From positions 1-8,601 of the forward strand of contig DATEGT010000123.1 of assembly GCA_035280025.1 (NCBI GenBank): a stretch of 8,601 nt of DNA, read 5' to 3'. The notes below the pieces were generated by a model. That model made no database searches, was not told the DNA's origin, and saw only the letters and a program-made list of their open reading frames with translations. Each line of letters starts with the position of its first letter. Positions within the stretch are counted from its first letter, which is position 1. This stretch comes from VBDM01 sp035280025. GTDB taxonomy: Bacteria; Pseudomonadota; Gammaproteobacteria; Burkholderiales; SG8-39. Shown here piece after piece: positions 1 to 6,460 of this stretch. A program made the translations under genes and the position numbers.

Positions 1-662
1 AAGCGGCTCACGACCTCCATGTCGTGCTCGACGAAGATCACGGTGGCGCCTTCGGCCTTCACCGCCTGCATGATCAGCTCCATGATGCCGAACTTCTCCC
101 CGGACGAGACGCCGCTGGTCGGCTCGTCGAGCAGCAGCACCTTGGGCTTCGCCGCCATGGTGAGGGCGATGTCGAGGAGCTTGCGCATGCCGCCGGGCAG
201 CACCTGCGCGTTCCTGTCGCGGTAGTCGGCGAGGCCGAAGCGCCCGAGGATCCGGTCGGCGGTTTCCTCGGCGGGCGCGTCGTGCCCGGGAACGTCGGGC
301 CGGGCGAAGGAGAAGAAGCCGCCGCGGCCCGCGTTGTGCAGCATGATCCCCAGCGCCGTCAGCATGTTCTCGCGCACGGTGAGAGAGCTGTACAGCTGCG
401 GGATCTGGAAGGAGCGGCAGATCCCCAGGCGCGAGATGTCGCGCGGCGCGAGCGCCGTGATGTCGCGCCCCTCGTAGCGGATGCTGCCCGAGTCCGGCTT
501 GAGGTAGCCGGTGATCATGTTGATGAAGGTGGTCTTGCCGGCGCCGTTGGTGCCGATGAGGCCGACCACGGAATCCTTCTCGATGGCGGCGCTCACGCCC
601 TCGGCGGCGGTGACCGCGCCGAAGCTCTTGTTCAGCCCCTGCGCGTGCAGGATCGCCGCCAT
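1..662 (-). CDS. livG: Branched-chain amino acid-type ABC transporter ATP-binding protein LivG (3' end cut off by window)
   Basis: This is the first of the two ATPases expected in a HAAT-type importer; it powers uptake through LivH/LivM at the inner membrane. The visible 220 residues, read from ATG at 662, contain Walker A (GTNGAGKTT, residues 37-45), a Q-loop (Gln86 in RSFQIPQ), an ABC signature region reading LPGGMRK (155-161), Walker B ending LLLDEP (176-181) and the switch histidine His213 in VEHDM. LivG proteins are usually about 250-260 residues, so roughly 30-40 C-terminal residues lie beyond the left edge, with livF probably after them. The start lies one base after the livM stop, so translational coupling is likely. 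The long loop after the Q-loop (residues 105-135) is typical of LivG and less so of LivF. The signature differs from the more usual LSGGQ or LxYGQQR but keeps the two glycines. The family call is secure; the transported substrate is not known. Confidence 0.95.
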   Translation of the reverse strand, partial: MAAILHAQGLNKSFGAVTAAEGVSAAIEKDSVVGLIGTNGAGKTTFINMITGYLKPDSGSIRYEGRDITALAPRDISRLGICRSFQIPQLYSSLTVRENMLTALGIMLHNAGRGGFFSFARPDVPGHDAPAEETADRILGRFGLADYRDRNAQVLPGGMRKLLDIALTMAAKPKVLLLDEPTSGVSSGEKFGIMELIMQAVKAEGATVIFVEHDMEVVSR

Positions 663-663
663 C

Positions 664-1599
664 TCAGGCGGACCTCCGCCCGGCGAACAGCGACCAGAGG
701 CCGTCCGGGAGGAACACGATCGCGGCGAGCAGCGCGAGCCCCATGCTCATCTGCCAGGTGTTCGGCGACAGGTCGAAGGCGATGCTGTGGATCGCGCCGA
801 AGATGAGCGCGCCGAGGAAGGGCGCGATCACGCTTCCCGTCCCCGAGAGGATCGCGATGAAGACGAACTCGCCGGAAGTCGTCCAGTAGGCCATCTCGGG
901 GTCGATGTGCCCGACCGTGGTCGCGGCGAGCGCCCCACCCGCCCCGGCGAGCGCCGCCGCGATCACGTAGTTGGCGTGGATCGCGCGACGCACCGACGCC
1001 CCCATGTACTCGACGCGGACCTCGTTGTCCTTGATCGCCGGCGCGAGCTGGCCGAGCGGCGTCTTGAGGAAGCGCCAGGCGAGCAAGGCCGCGGCGAGCG
1101 TCATGCTCGCGGCGGCGACGAGCACCGCGTAGCGCACCCAGGCCTCGCCCGGGCGCACGCCGAAGAGCGTCGCCTTCGCGAGGTTGAAGCCGTCGGTCGA
1201 GCCGAGCGCCTCGCTCTTCACGATCAGGCCGTAGAAGATCATCGAGAGCGCCAAGCTGAGCAGCCCGAAGAAGATGCCGCGGTACCGCGCGAGGAGGAAA
1301 CCGAGCACCCAGGCGGCGAGCGCCGCGGTGACGGTCCCGGCGAGCATCTGCAGGAAAAGGTCCGACACGCCGGAGGCCCGGGAGAGGCCGCCCGCGGTGT
1401 AGGCGCCGATGCAGTAGAAGAGCGCCTGGCCGAAAGAGACGAGGCCGGCGCGTATCAGCAGGTTGAGCCCGAGCACGACCAGACCCTGCGCGCAGGCGAT
1501 GGTGAGGATGAACAGCAGCCATTGCGGCAGCGCCAGGCCCCCGAGCGCGACCGCCAGGAGGATGGCGCCGAGCACGAGCGGCGTGCGGTCAGGCCTCAT
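664..1599 (-). CDS. livM: Branched-chain amino acid-type ABC transporter permease LivM
   Basis: This 311-residue integral membrane protein is the second permease of the importer and pairs with LivH to form the channel. Hydrophobic helices run through most of the chain. The LivM/BPD_transp_2 signature near residues 38-68 is clear (GLNLLIRAGLVSFGQA followed by an IGAYTAG turn). The cytoplasmic coupling segment that contacts the ATPase reads AIKDNEVRVEYMG, and a late GTGSVIAPFLGA stretch is also conserved. The ATG start overlaps the livH stop by four bases (ATGA), and the TGA stop is one base before livG, so the three genes should be one translationally coupled unit. The N-terminus has a short charged leader (MRPDRT) before the first helix, as expected. 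Length is normal and there are no breaks. Confidence 0.95.
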   Translation of the reverse strand: MRPDRTPLVLGAILLAVALGGLALPQWLLFILTIACAQGLVVLGLNLLIRAGLVSFGQALFYCIGAYTAGGLSRASGVSDLFLQMLAGTVTAALAAWVLGFLLARYRGIFFGLLSLALSMIFYGLIVKSEALGSTDGFNLAKATLFGVRPGEAWVRYAVLVAAASMTLAAALLAWRFLKTPLGQLAPAIKDNEVRVEYMGASVRRAIHANYVIAAALAGAGGALAATTVGHIDPEMAYWTTSGEFVFIAILSGTGSVIAPFLGALIFGAIHSIAFDLSPNTWQMSMGLALLAAIVFLPDGLWSLFAGRRSA

Positions 1600-2492
1600 A
1601 TCTTGCGCGGCTCGGCGAGGCCGAACAGGCCCCGCGGCCGGAACGCGAGCACCAGAGCCATCACCGAGTAGATGACGAACAGCTCGACCTGCGGCAGGTA
1701 GTGGACCGAGACCGAGCGCACCAGCCCCACGATCACCGCGCCGAGCGCGGCGCCCGGCAGGCTGCCCAGGCCTCCGATCACGACCACCGCGAAGGAGAGC
1801 ACGATGACGTCCACGCCCAGCCCGGGCACCACCGACACCGTGGGCGAGGTGAAGCTGCCGCCGAGCGCGGCGAGGAAGCAGCCGAGCGTGAAGGTGACGA
1901 GGTAGAAGCGCTCGACGTTCACGCCGAGCGCGCGGCTCATTTCGGGGTCGTGGATCACGGCGGAGAGGAGCTTCCCGACCCGGGTGCCGCGCAGGATCCA
2001 GGCGAGCCCCGCACTCAGGCACAGGGCGAGGCCGACCAGAATGAGGTTGTAGGTCGGGTATTTGAGGCCGCCGACCTCGAAGCTGCCGAGCAGCGCGTAC
2101 GGCTCGGCGACGAAGTAGGGGTTGACGCCCCAGACGAGCTTGATCGCGTCCTCGAGAATCAGGAAGAGCGCGTAGGTCACGAGCAGGATCACGACCTCGT
2201 CCTTGGCGTACATGAATCGCAGCAGCCCCCGCTCGATCGCCGGAGCGACGACGAGCGTCGCGAGCAGCGCGCCGCCGAGGAGCACCGCGTACGAGAGCGC
2301 CGGCGGGTAGCCCCTGGCGAGCCAGGCCCCCGTGAGCGAGGCGCCGGCGTAGGCGCCGAGCGCGTAGAAGCTGCCGTGCGTCACGTTGAGGATCTTCATG
2401 ACGCCGTAGACGAGCGTCAGCCCCGCCGCGGCGATGAACAGCCACGCCGAGTAGATGATGCCGTCGACGAGTACCGGGCCTAGCTGCGACAA
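1596..2492 (-). CDS. livH: Branched-chain amino acid-type ABC transporter permease LivH (TTG start)
   Basis: This 298-residue inner-membrane permease is the partner of LivM. The family hallmark lies at residues 30-48 (VMKILNVTHG then SFYALGAY), and a GGLGSLPGA-type coupling region appears near the C-terminus. The start is chosen as TTG at 2492 because it places the first helix (VDGIIYSAWLFIAAAG) about nine residues from the N-terminus, as in other LivH proteins, and no ATG or GTG occurs between it and that helix. The Shine-Dalgarno is weak (GAG about 6 bases upstream). A rare start codon plus a weak ribosome site, downstream of a terminator, points to lower expression than the binding protein. 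The stop overlaps the livM start. Function is confident; the exact start is less so. Confidence 0.93.
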   Translation of the reverse strand: MSQLGPVLVDGIIYSAWLFIAAAGLTLVYGVMKILNVTHGSFYALGAYAGASLTGAWLARGYPPALSYAVLLGGALLATLVVAPAIERGLLRFMYAKDEVVILLVTYALFLILEDAIKLVWGVNPYFVAEPYALLGSFEVGGLKYPTYNLILVGLALCLSAGLAWILRGTRVGKLLSAVIHDPEMSRALGVNVERFYLVTFTLGCFLAALGGSFTSPTVSVVPGLGVDVIVLSFAVVVIGGLGSLPGAALGAVIVGLVRSVSVHYLPQVELFVIYSVMALVLAFRPRGLFGLAEPRKI

Positions 2493-2522
2493 GGCGGGCT
2501 CGACTGTAATGCGCCGGATAAG

Positions 2523-2553
2523 AAAACGGCCGCTCGCGTTCGGCGGCCGCTTT
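2523..2553 (-). terminator. Hairpin terminator after the binding-protein gene, before livH
   Basis: Read on the minus strand, an AAAG-CGGCCG arm pairs with CGGCCG-TTTT across an 11-base loop, giving a 10-bp stem with one G-U pair. A T-rich tail follows (TTTTCTTAT, partly in the stem). It sits 17 bases after the binding-protein stop and about 30 bases before the livH TTG. This is the architecture of an intrinsic terminator. Because livH has no other obvious promoter, it probably acts as a partial, read-through terminator that keeps permease and ATPase levels below that of the binding protein. Confidence 0.7.
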
Positions 2554-2569
2554 CGGATCGCTTACGCTT

Positions 2570-3844
2570 CTACTTCTTGAAGCCGCCCTTGATCCAGTCG
2601 GCGCTCTTCACGCCTTCGGGTGGATTGACCGCCTCGGCGGGATAGCGCTTCACGCTGACCATGGTGAGCTTGCCGCCGACGTTCCTGGTCATGCCGTACG
2701 CCGTCTCCATGATCGCCTGGTGGCCCTTGCCGATCGCCATGCGCACGTGTCCGCCGGGGCCGTCGAAGGCGAGGTGCTCGAGCGCGGCGCCGACCTGCTC
2801 GTTCGTCGGGCGCCTGCCGCCGTTGGCCGCCATCGCCTTCTCCCAGGCGGCCTTCACGCCGAGGATCGCCTGCGCCATCTGGTAGGACGCGTAGTTCGGC
2901 GGCGCGTTGAACCTCGCCTCGAAGCCCTTCGCGAACCAGCGGTTGTAGGCGTTGTCCGGCGCGTACGGGCCGAAGGGGCCGCGCGCGCCGAGCACGGTGC
3001 CGTCCGGGATCTGCGCGGCGAGCTTGTGCATCGCGGTCTCGCCTGTGGTGAGGATCACGGTGCGCTTGTCGAACAGGCCGCGCGGCGACGCCTGCAGGAT
3101 GAACGCCTCGAGGTCGCCGTCCCAGAAGCTCGAATGGACCACCTCGGCGCCGGTGCCGAGCAGCGAGGAGATCTCCGCGTTGTACTGTCCCGCGAAGAGC
3201 TTGGGCATCTGCGAGGTCTTCACCTCGACGCCGGGATCGATCTGCTTCATCGACGCCTCGAAATCGCTCCAGGAATCCTGGCCCCAGGCGTAGTTCTGGT
3301 TCACGCCGGCGATCGACTTGACCTTGCCCCGGGTGTCCCTCACGAAGAACGCGGCCCCGACCGAGTCCATGGTCGCGGTGGGCGAGGTCCGGAACACGTA
3401 CTTGTACGACGCGTCCTCGAAGATCCGCGGCGTGCCGCAGTCGAAGAAATTGGTGAACTTCTTAAGCTCCTCGGCGACCGGCGCGATCGCGAGGCAGCTG
3501 CCGCTGGAGATGTAGCCGATCACCAGGTCCACGTTGCTGCGCTGGACCAGGTTGCGGTACTCGGTGACCACCGAGGTCGTCGGGCCCGCCTCGTCGATCT
3601 GGACCATCTCGATCTTCGACCCGCCGAAGCCGACCTTGCCGTACGGCGCCGGGCCCTTGCCGGCGTTCAGCTCGTCGACGACGAAGTCGGCGGAGTTCTT
3701 CGCGGGCACGCCGAACGGCGATGCCGCGGGACCGGAGAGGAACATCACGAAGCCGACCTTCACCGGCTGCTGGGCGGGCGCCCCCAGCGGCGCGAGAGCG
3801 GCGGCGATTGCTCCTGCGACAGCGACCTTCTTGAGACCCTCCAT
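2570..3844 (-). CDS. Periplasmic substrate-binding protein of the HAAT/branched-chain amino acid ABC importer
   Basis: This 424-residue protein binds the substrate in the periplasm and delivers it to LivHM. The first 24 residues are a Sec signal peptide: a charged LKK, a hydrophobic VAVAGAIAAALAPLG, and an A-P-A cleavage site before QQPVKV. The mature part begins with the type I periplasmic-binding-fold strand (VKVGFVMFLSGPAA) typical of Peripla_BP_6 (LivJ/LivK-like) proteins. Conserved features include SSGSCLAIAP (113-122), a binding-loop type usually contacting the ligand carboxylate, and FRTSPT (151-156). Cys117 and Cys136 could form a disulfide after export. The start is fixed by an excellent Shine-Dalgarno (GAGGAG, 3856-3851) six bases from ATG and by the signal peptide; the reading frame is open further upstream, but that part only shadows the DUF4239 gene. 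Ligands in this family range from amino acids to aromatic, short-chain and dicarboxylic acids and amides; the sequence does not settle which. Confidence 0.93.
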   Translation of the reverse strand: MEGLKKVAVAGAIAAALAPLGAPAQQPVKVGFVMFLSGPAASPFGVPAKNSADFVVDELNAGKGPAPYGKVGFGGSKIEMVQIDEAGPTTSVVTEYRNLVQRSNVDLVIGYISSGSCLAIAPVAEELKKFTNFFDCGTPRIFEDASYKYVFRTSPTATMDSVGAAFFVRDTRGKVKSIAGVNQNYAWGQDSWSDFEASMKQIDPGVEVKTSQMPKLFAGQYNAEISSLLGTGAEVVHSSFWDGDLEAFILQASPRGLFDKRTVILTTGETAMHKLAAQIPDGTVLGARGPFGPYAPDNAYNRWFAKGFEARFNAPPNYASYQMAQAILGVKAAWEKAMAANGGRRPTNEQVGAALEHLAFDGPGGHVRMAIGKGHQAIMETAYGMTRNVGGKLTMVSVKRYPAEAVNPPEGVKSADWIKGGFKK

Positions 3845-3919
3845 TGGATTCTCCTCGGTGGTTTGCGCGTGTCCTGCAGCGCCGCCCGTTCGCGGAAGGC
3901 AGCGTCGGTTTTGCGGGCC

Positions 3920-3949
3920 ATATTGCAGCAGGACCCCGCGGACGGTCAA
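3920..3949 (-). promoter_or_regulatory. Candidate sigma70 promoter of the binding-protein gene
   Basis: On the minus strand a -35 TTGACC (3949-3944, five of six consensus bases) is followed after 18 bases by CAATAT (3925-3920, three of six). Transcription would start near 3912, leaving a leader of about 70 bases before the ATG at 3844. The -35 begins only 11 bases after the DUF4239 stop. No terminator separates the two genes, so read-through from the ligase unit is also possible. The -10 match is modest. Confidence 0.45.
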
Positions 3950-3960
3950 GCCGCGCTCCG

Positions 3961-4728
3961 TCAGGGCGCGCGCAGCGACTCGATCAAGGCCTCCAGATTC
4001 TGCGGCTTCACCCGGATGAGGCCGCTGCGCGGGCTGTCGATCTCCGCGATGAGGAAGAACGAGATCGCCACGACCAGCGGCAGCACCAGCAGCAGCACGG
4101 CTTCCTTCCGGAAATCGTGCGCGCGGTAGCCGGCCAGCAGGTTGCAGCAGGCCGCGATCGCCGCCATCAGGATCCACGCCGCGTGCGGAATCCGGTTCCA
4201 CCACGCGGCCTGCGTGTAACTCTGCGAGTTCAGCACGTCGTTCATCCCGGAAACGACCAGGGCCATCACGGGGTTGGGGTCCGCCCGGGCGGGGGCCAGG
4301 ATCGCGGACCACAACTCGGTCTGCAGCCTGGCGGTGCGGGCGTCGATCTCCCTGATCTCCTCCTCGCCGCGGGTCGTGTAGTACAGGATGCGCTGTTCCG
4401 CGTAGCTTTTCAGCAGCTCGCGCGCCTTCGCCGCTTTCGCGGCGGGCAGCAGGTCGACCCGCACGTATTCGGTGCCGATCGCGTTGGCTTCGGCTTCCTC
4501 GAGGTTCTTGCGCTGGTCGTAGCGGCCCGTGGCCATCGAGAAGCTGAACCCGATGATGAGCCCGAGCAGTGTCAGCGTGGCGGCGAGGATGAGGCCGAAG
4601 TCGTCGCGTACGCCCTCGTGCTCGACCAGGCGCTTCCGGGAAAGCGCGGCTCCGAGCCAGGCCGAGAGCCACAGCCCCAGGAAGGAGATCACGAAAACCA
4701 GCAGCGGGAAGTCGACTATCCTTGCCAT
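3961..4728 (-). CDS. DUF4239 (bestrophin-like) four-helix membrane protein
   Basis: The 255-residue product has hydrophobic helices near residues 7-29, 45-66, 182-202 and 209-229, with a long soluble, mostly helical middle (about 70-178). The pattern around residues 68-90 (GRYDQRKNLEEAEANAIGT, then EYVR) and the ending IDSPRSGLIRV (230-240) match the DUF4239 family, which Pfam relates to bestrophin-like channels; no catalytic residues are evident and the physiological role is unknown. The chosen start (ATG 4728) follows GGAGAGA by three bases. In-frame alternatives are ATG at 4743 and TTG at 4749; the latter would overlap the ligase stop by four bases and favour coupling. The gene lies 17 bases downstream of the acyl-CoA ligase, so the two are probably co-transcribed. 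Family assignment is from remembered motif patterns; any link with the transporter or ligase is inference. Confidence 0.8.
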   Translation of the reverse strand: MARIVDFPLLVFVISFLGLWLSAWLGAALSRKRLVEHEGVRDDFGLILAATLTLLGLIIGFSFSMATGRYDQRKNLEEAEANAIGTEYVRVDLLPAAKAAKARELLKSYAEQRILYYTTRGEEEIREIDARTARLQTELWSAILAPARADPNPVMALVVSGMNDVLNSQSYTQAAWWNRIPHAAWILMAAIAACCNLLAGYRAHDFRKEAVLLLVLPLVVAISFFLIAEIDSPRSGLIRVKPQNLEALIESLRAP

Positions 4729-4745
4729 TGCTCTCTCCACCATTC

Positions 4746-6371
4746 TCAAGCCCCCGGCAGTTTATAGTCCTTGAAGTCCTGCCGCAGCTTGGTCTTGAGG
4801 AGCTTGCCGGTCGCCGTGTGCGGCAGCTGCTCGACGAAGGCCACGTCGTCGGGCATCCACCACTTCGCCACCTTGCCCTGGTAGAACGCGATTAGTTCCT
4901 CGCGCGTCACTTCCGCCCCGGGTTTCCTCACCGCAACGATCAGCGGGCGCTCGTCCCACTTGGGGTGGCGAACGCCGATCACCGCGGCCTCGGCGATCGC
5001 CGGATGCGCCACTGCGATGTTCTCCAGATCGATCGAGCTGATCCACTCGCCGCCGGACTTGATCACGTCTTTGGAGCGGTCGGTGATCTGCATGAAGCCG
5101 TCGGGATCGATGGTGGCGACGTCGCCCGTCGGGAACCAGCCCGAGCGGAGCGGATCGCCGCCCTCGCCCTTGAAATACTCGCGCAGGATGGTCGGCCCGC
5201 GCACGAGCAGATCGCCGAAAGCCTTGCCGTCGCGCGGCAGCTCCCTGCCCTCGCCGTCGACGATCTTCATCTGCACGCCGAACACCGTGCGCCCTTGCTT
5301 GCACTCGAGCGCGTGCCGCTTCTCGCGCGGCAGGCCCGCGTGCTTCGCCTTGAGCGTGGCCATGCTGCCGAGCGGGCTCATCTCGGTCATGCCCCAGGCG
5401 TGCCGGCACTCCACGCCGTAGTCGTCGCGGAAGGTGTCGATCATCGCCGGCGGGCAGGCCGAGCCGCCGACGATCGCCATCTTCAGCGTGCTGAACTTGA
5501 GCCCGTTCTGCTTCATGTAAGCGAGGAGCCCGAGCCATACCGTCGGCACCCCCGCGGTCTGCGTCACCTTCTCCGACTCGAACAGCTCGTACAGGCTCTT
5601 GCCGTCGAGCGCGGCGCCGGGAAAGACCAGCTTCGCCCCGTTCATGGTCGCGAAATACGGTATGCCCCAGGCGTTCACGTGGAACATCGGCACGACCGGC
5701 AGGATCACCGAGCGCGCCGAGCAGTCGAAGATGTCCGGAAGCGACGCCGCGTAGGCGTGCAGCACGTGCGAGCGGTTCGAGTACAGCACGCCCTTGGGAT
5801 TCCCCGTGGTCCCCGAGGTGTAGCACAGGCCCGCTGCGGTCCACTCGTCGAAGACCGGCCACTCGTATTTCCCGTCCTCGCGCTCGAGCAGCTCTTCGTA
5901 GCACAGGAGATCCGGGATCTGCGCCTGCGGCATGTGACCGCGGTCGCACATCGCCACCCAGCCCTTCACTGCCTTGCACGCGGGCGCGAGCTTCTCGACG
6001 AGCGGAGCGAACGTCAGGTCGAAGAAGACGTACCGGTCTTCCGCGTGATTGACGATGAACTGGAGCTGGTCGGGAAACAGGCGCGGGTTGACGGTGTGCA
6101 TCACCGCGCCCATCCCGGAGACGCCGTAGTAGATCTCGAAGTGGCGGTAGCCGTTCCACGCCAGCGTGCCGACGCGGTCGCCTTCCTTCACTCCGACGCG
6201 CTTCAGCGCCTGCGCGAGGCGCTTCGCACGCGAGTGCGCCTGCGTGTAGTTCGTGCGGTGGATCGGCCCCTCGACGCTGCGCGAGACGATCTCGACGTCG
6301 CCGTGGTTCCGATCGGCGTGCGCGATCAGCGACGACACGAGCAGCGGCATGTCCATCATTTGTCCGCGCAT
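4746..6371 (-). CDS. AlkK/DmdB-like medium-chain acyl-CoA ligase (AMP-forming)
   Basis: This 541-residue cytoplasmic enzyme of the ANL superfamily activates a carboxylic acid to its CoA thioester using ATP. Core motifs are intact: the phosphate-binding loop YTSGTTGNPKG (184-194), the acyl-pocket region VVPMFHVNAWG (226-236), WGMTE (326-330), TGD (415-417), the hinge ITDRSKDVIKSGGEW (429-443) and the C-terminal catalytic lysine K523 in ATGKLLK. The N-terminal MRGQMM and overall layout resemble Pseudomonas AlkK (medium-chain fatty acid, about 546 residues). Related proteins act on methylthiopropionate (DmdB), so the substrate could be a medium-chain or branched/thio acid. The start at ATG 6371 is supported by that N-terminus and a strong Shine-Dalgarno (GGAGGAGGG, 6384-6376). 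It leads a minus-strand unit with DUF4239, divergent from the SDR gene. The enzyme class is certain; the substrate is not. Confidence 0.93.
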   Translation of the reverse strand: MRGQMMDMPLLVSSLIAHADRNHGDVEIVSRSVEGPIHRTNYTQAHSRAKRLAQALKRVGVKEGDRVGTLAWNGYRHFEIYYGVSGMGAVMHTVNPRLFPDQLQFIVNHAEDRYVFFDLTFAPLVEKLAPACKAVKGWVAMCDRGHMPQAQIPDLLCYEELLEREDGKYEWPVFDEWTAAGLCYTSGTTGNPKGVLYSNRSHVLHAYAASLPDIFDCSARSVILPVVPMFHVNAWGIPYFATMNGAKLVFPGAALDGKSLYELFESEKVTQTAGVPTVWLGLLAYMKQNGLKFSTLKMAIVGGSACPPAMIDTFRDDYGVECRHAWGMTEMSPLGSMATLKAKHAGLPREKRHALECKQGRTVFGVQMKIVDGEGRELPRDGKAFGDLLVRGPTILREYFKGEGGDPLRSGWFPTGDVATIDPDGFMQITDRSKDVIKSGGEWISSIDLENIAVAHPAIAEAAVIGVRHPKWDERPLIVAVRKPGAEVTREELIAFYQGKVAKWWMPDDVAFVEQLPHTATGKLLKTKLRQDFKDYKLPGA

Positions 6372-6403
6372 GCTTCCCTCCTCCGGGCGCCTTGCGTCTC
6401 CAA

Positions 6404-6432
6404 AAATTAACCTGCGCGAAAATCCGTGTCAA
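6404..6432 (-). promoter_or_regulatory. Candidate sigma70 promoter of the acyl-CoA ligase
   Basis: On the minus strand a perfect -35 TTGACA (6432-6427) is separated by 17 bases from TAATTT (6409-6404, three of six matches). Transcription would start near 6397, giving a leader of about 26 bases that carries the strong GGAGGAGGG ribosome site. The -35 lies three bases from the candidate -10 of the divergent SDR promoter, so polymerase or a regulator bound at one would affect the other. Confidence 0.5.
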
Positions 6433-6434
6433 TC

Positions 6435-6440
6435 TACAAT
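6435..6440 (+). promoter_or_regulatory. Candidate -10 box of the SDR-thioesterase unit
   Basis: TACAAT matches the -10 consensus at five of six positions, 20 bases before the SDR start codon. No good -35 lies 16-18 bases upstream (the region reads CTGCGC), so use would need an activator or a different promoter. The implied leader is very short, about 14 bases. It overlaps the left arm of the inverted repeat at 6439-6459. Confidence 0.3.
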
Positions 6441-6459
6441 CGGGTTGGAGTCACCCGAT
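6439..6459. promoter_or_regulatory. Perfect 7-bp inverted repeat flanking the SDR Shine-Dalgarno (operator or RNA hairpin)
   Basis: ATCGGGT (6439-6445) and ACCCGAT (6453-6459) are exact reverse complements separated by TGGAGTC. The GGAG ribosome site (6447-6450) sits in the 7-base spacer, and the ATG begins two bases after the right arm. As DNA this is a 21-bp dyad overlapping the candidate -10, like a repressor operator. As RNA it would be a hairpin presenting or restricting the ribosome site. Which of these applies, if either, cannot be told from sequence alone. Confidence 0.5.
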
Positions 6460-6460
6460 C

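Noticed and set aside
24..806. Plus-strand open frame of 260 codons at the left edge
   Set aside because: Antisense to livG, which carries intact Walker A, Walker B and H-loop motifs on the minus strand.
511..1671. Plus-strand open frame of 386 codons opposite livG/livM
   Set aside because: Charged, repetitive product without family features; the opposite strand encodes well-conserved transporter genes.
2720..4129. Plus-strand open frame of 469 codons opposite the binding-protein gene
   Set aside because: Antisense shadow that also runs through the promoter gap and into DUF4239; no domain is visible.
3845..4672. Upstream extension of the binding-protein frame
   Set aside because: The frame is open, but the added residues are an out-of-frame copy of DUF4239; the signal peptide and GAGGAG ribosome site fix the start at 3844.
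4965..6410. Long plus-strand open frame (481 codons) opposite the acyl-CoA ligase
   Set aside because: The protein is rich in Arg, His, Ala, Val and Glu with no recognisable domain; it is the antisense shadow of an intact, clearly recognised ligase in GC-rich DNA.
4762..6432. Long minus-strand open frame (556 codons) in another frame of the ligase
   Set aside because: Arg-rich, low-complexity product typical of a shifted frame in high-GC coding DNA; the true frame has all ligase motifs.
6392..6460. Longer SDR start at TTG 6392
   Set aside because: It would translate through both candidate promoters and the dyad, and the SDR fold begins right after ATG 6461.
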